A stretch of 5,874 bases of DNA from DATHBP01 sp035296085. GTDB lineage: Bacteria > Actinomycetota > Actinomycetes > Propionibacteriales > Nocardioidaceae. How positions within the stretch are numbered: the first letter of the stretch is position 1; each line of letters begins with the position of its first letter. Location of the stretch: NCBI GenBank assembly GCA_035296085.1, contig DATHBP010000239.1, positions 1 to 5,874 of the forward strand, given 5' to 3'. Positions 5,424 through 5,874 of the stretch are shown piece by piece. Below the pieces are notes generated by a model. That model did no database searches, was not told where the DNA came from, and saw nothing but the letters and a program-made list of their open reading frames with translations. The position numbers were made by a program, and so were the translations under genes.

Positions 5424-5874
5424 GAAGCTGGTCACGGTAGCCACGAAAGACTTCGGATCGTCTAGCCAGGGGTAGTGCCCGGCGCCCAGCTGCACGGTTA
5501 GCTCGTGCTGTCGGAACAGGTCGGCGTAGCCTGCGGCGCACTTCGGCGGAAGCGCGACGTCGTACTCGCCTGCGACCAGAAGGACTCGCGCCTTCAGGTG
5601 TGCAAGGGCGGATCTTGTTGCTTCTGCATTGAGGGCACCAGCCGAGTAGTAGACGGCCGCCGCTTCCGCGTTCTTCTGGCTCGCCTCCTGGGCGGCGTGC
5701 GCTTGGTTGGCGGCGTCCCATCGGCCACGGGTTAACGGTTTGATGGCCGCCCAGTCGGCGGCCGTCGCGTCGTCGGACCAGATCCGCTCGAAGGCGGCAA
5801 GGGCGGCCGCGAACCACGGCTCCCCTCGCCGCAGTTCGGCGACGTCGCGGCGACCCGAGTCGGAGATCTCCAGG
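5409..5874 (-). CDS. Alpha/beta hydrolase, C-terminal part (5' end outside window)
   Basis: On the - strand an open frame enters at the window edge and runs 154 residues to a TGA (bases 5409-5411). The last 60 residues are a typical C-terminal half of an alpha/beta hydrolase. ARVLLVAGEYDVALPP (95-110) is the strand ending in the catalytic Asp105 (bases 5559-5561). LGAGHYPWLDDP (129-140) carries the catalytic His133 (bases 5475-5477). The nucleophile elbow GxSxG must lie beyond the window. The region before it (1-90) is helical and rich in Ala, Trp and charged residues, as expected for a cap domain. GHYPWLDDP is common in proline iminopeptidase-like and related hydrolases, but the substrate cannot be predicted. 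It contains two TTA leucine codons (47 and 151), whereas none of the + strand genes here has one. It converges on the release factor gene, overlapping by 15 bases. Confidence 0.88.
   Translation of the reverse strand, partial: LEISDSGRRDVAELRRGEPWFAAALAAFERIWSDDATAADWAAIKPLTRGRWDAANQAHAAQEASQKNAEAAAVYYSAGALNAEATRSALAHLKARVLLVAGEYDVALPPKCAAGYADLFRQHELTVQLGAGHYPWLDDPKSFVATVTSFLAAA

Noticed and set aside
5417..5430. Inverted repeat CAGCT-AAGA-AGCTG as a terminator between the convergent genes
   Set aside because: Only 5 base pairs, no extension of the stem (next pair would be G-G), no T-run on either strand, and it lies within both coding tails.
5505..5735. A 76-residue + strand frame at the 3' end
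   Set aside because: It is antisense to the hydrolase C-terminus, whose catalytic Asp lies in this stretch. Nothing in the translation is recognisable.
4735..5817. A 360-residue - strand frame spanning the release factor and hydrolase genes
   Set aside because: Arg/Pro-rich out-of-frame translation with no family resemblance. The adjacent - strand frame carries the recognisable hydrolase motifs.

Overview
The window is high-GC DNA with a strong bias to G or C at third codon positions, GTG starts and almost no spacing between genes. The gene order fits Actinomycetota. The closest placement I can defend is an actinomycete whose SUF operon carries a Rieske ferredoxin between sufD and sufC; genus and family cannot be read from the window.

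Bases 1-4745 hold most of a SUF iron-sulfur cluster assembly operon on the + strand: the end of sufB (its start lies outside), sufD, a small Rieske [2Fe-2S] ferredoxin, sufC, sufS, sufU and sufT. Six of the seven cistrons have both ends in view. Neighbouring genes overlap by 1-4 bases at every junction except ferredoxin/sufC, where 4 bases separate them, so translational coupling is likely throughout. SufS takes sulfur from cysteine and passes it to the zinc protein SufU. SufB, SufD and the ATPase SufC form the scaffold on which the cluster is built. SufT is an accessory maturation factor. The ferredoxin may supply electrons, but that is inference. The key residues I looked for are present in every member.

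Bases 4746-5423 hold a + strand gene for an actinobacterial Vms1-like release factor (acVLRF1 type), a predicted peptidyl-tRNA hydrolase related to ribosome rescue. It follows sufT by 42 bases in the same frame, and its true start is uncertain. The best ribosome binding site precedes an ACG codon, not the first conventional start (GTG).

Bases 5409-5874 encode, on the - strand, the C-terminal part of an alpha/beta hydrolase whose N-terminus is outside the window. Its last 15 bases overlap the end of the release factor gene tail to tail.

No RNA gene, mobile element, CRISPR array or convincing terminator was seen, and no stretch over 300 bases lacks a gene. Most of the window is a well-known pathway. 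The less explained parts are the release factor joined to the SUF operon, its unusual start, and the embedded ferredoxin.
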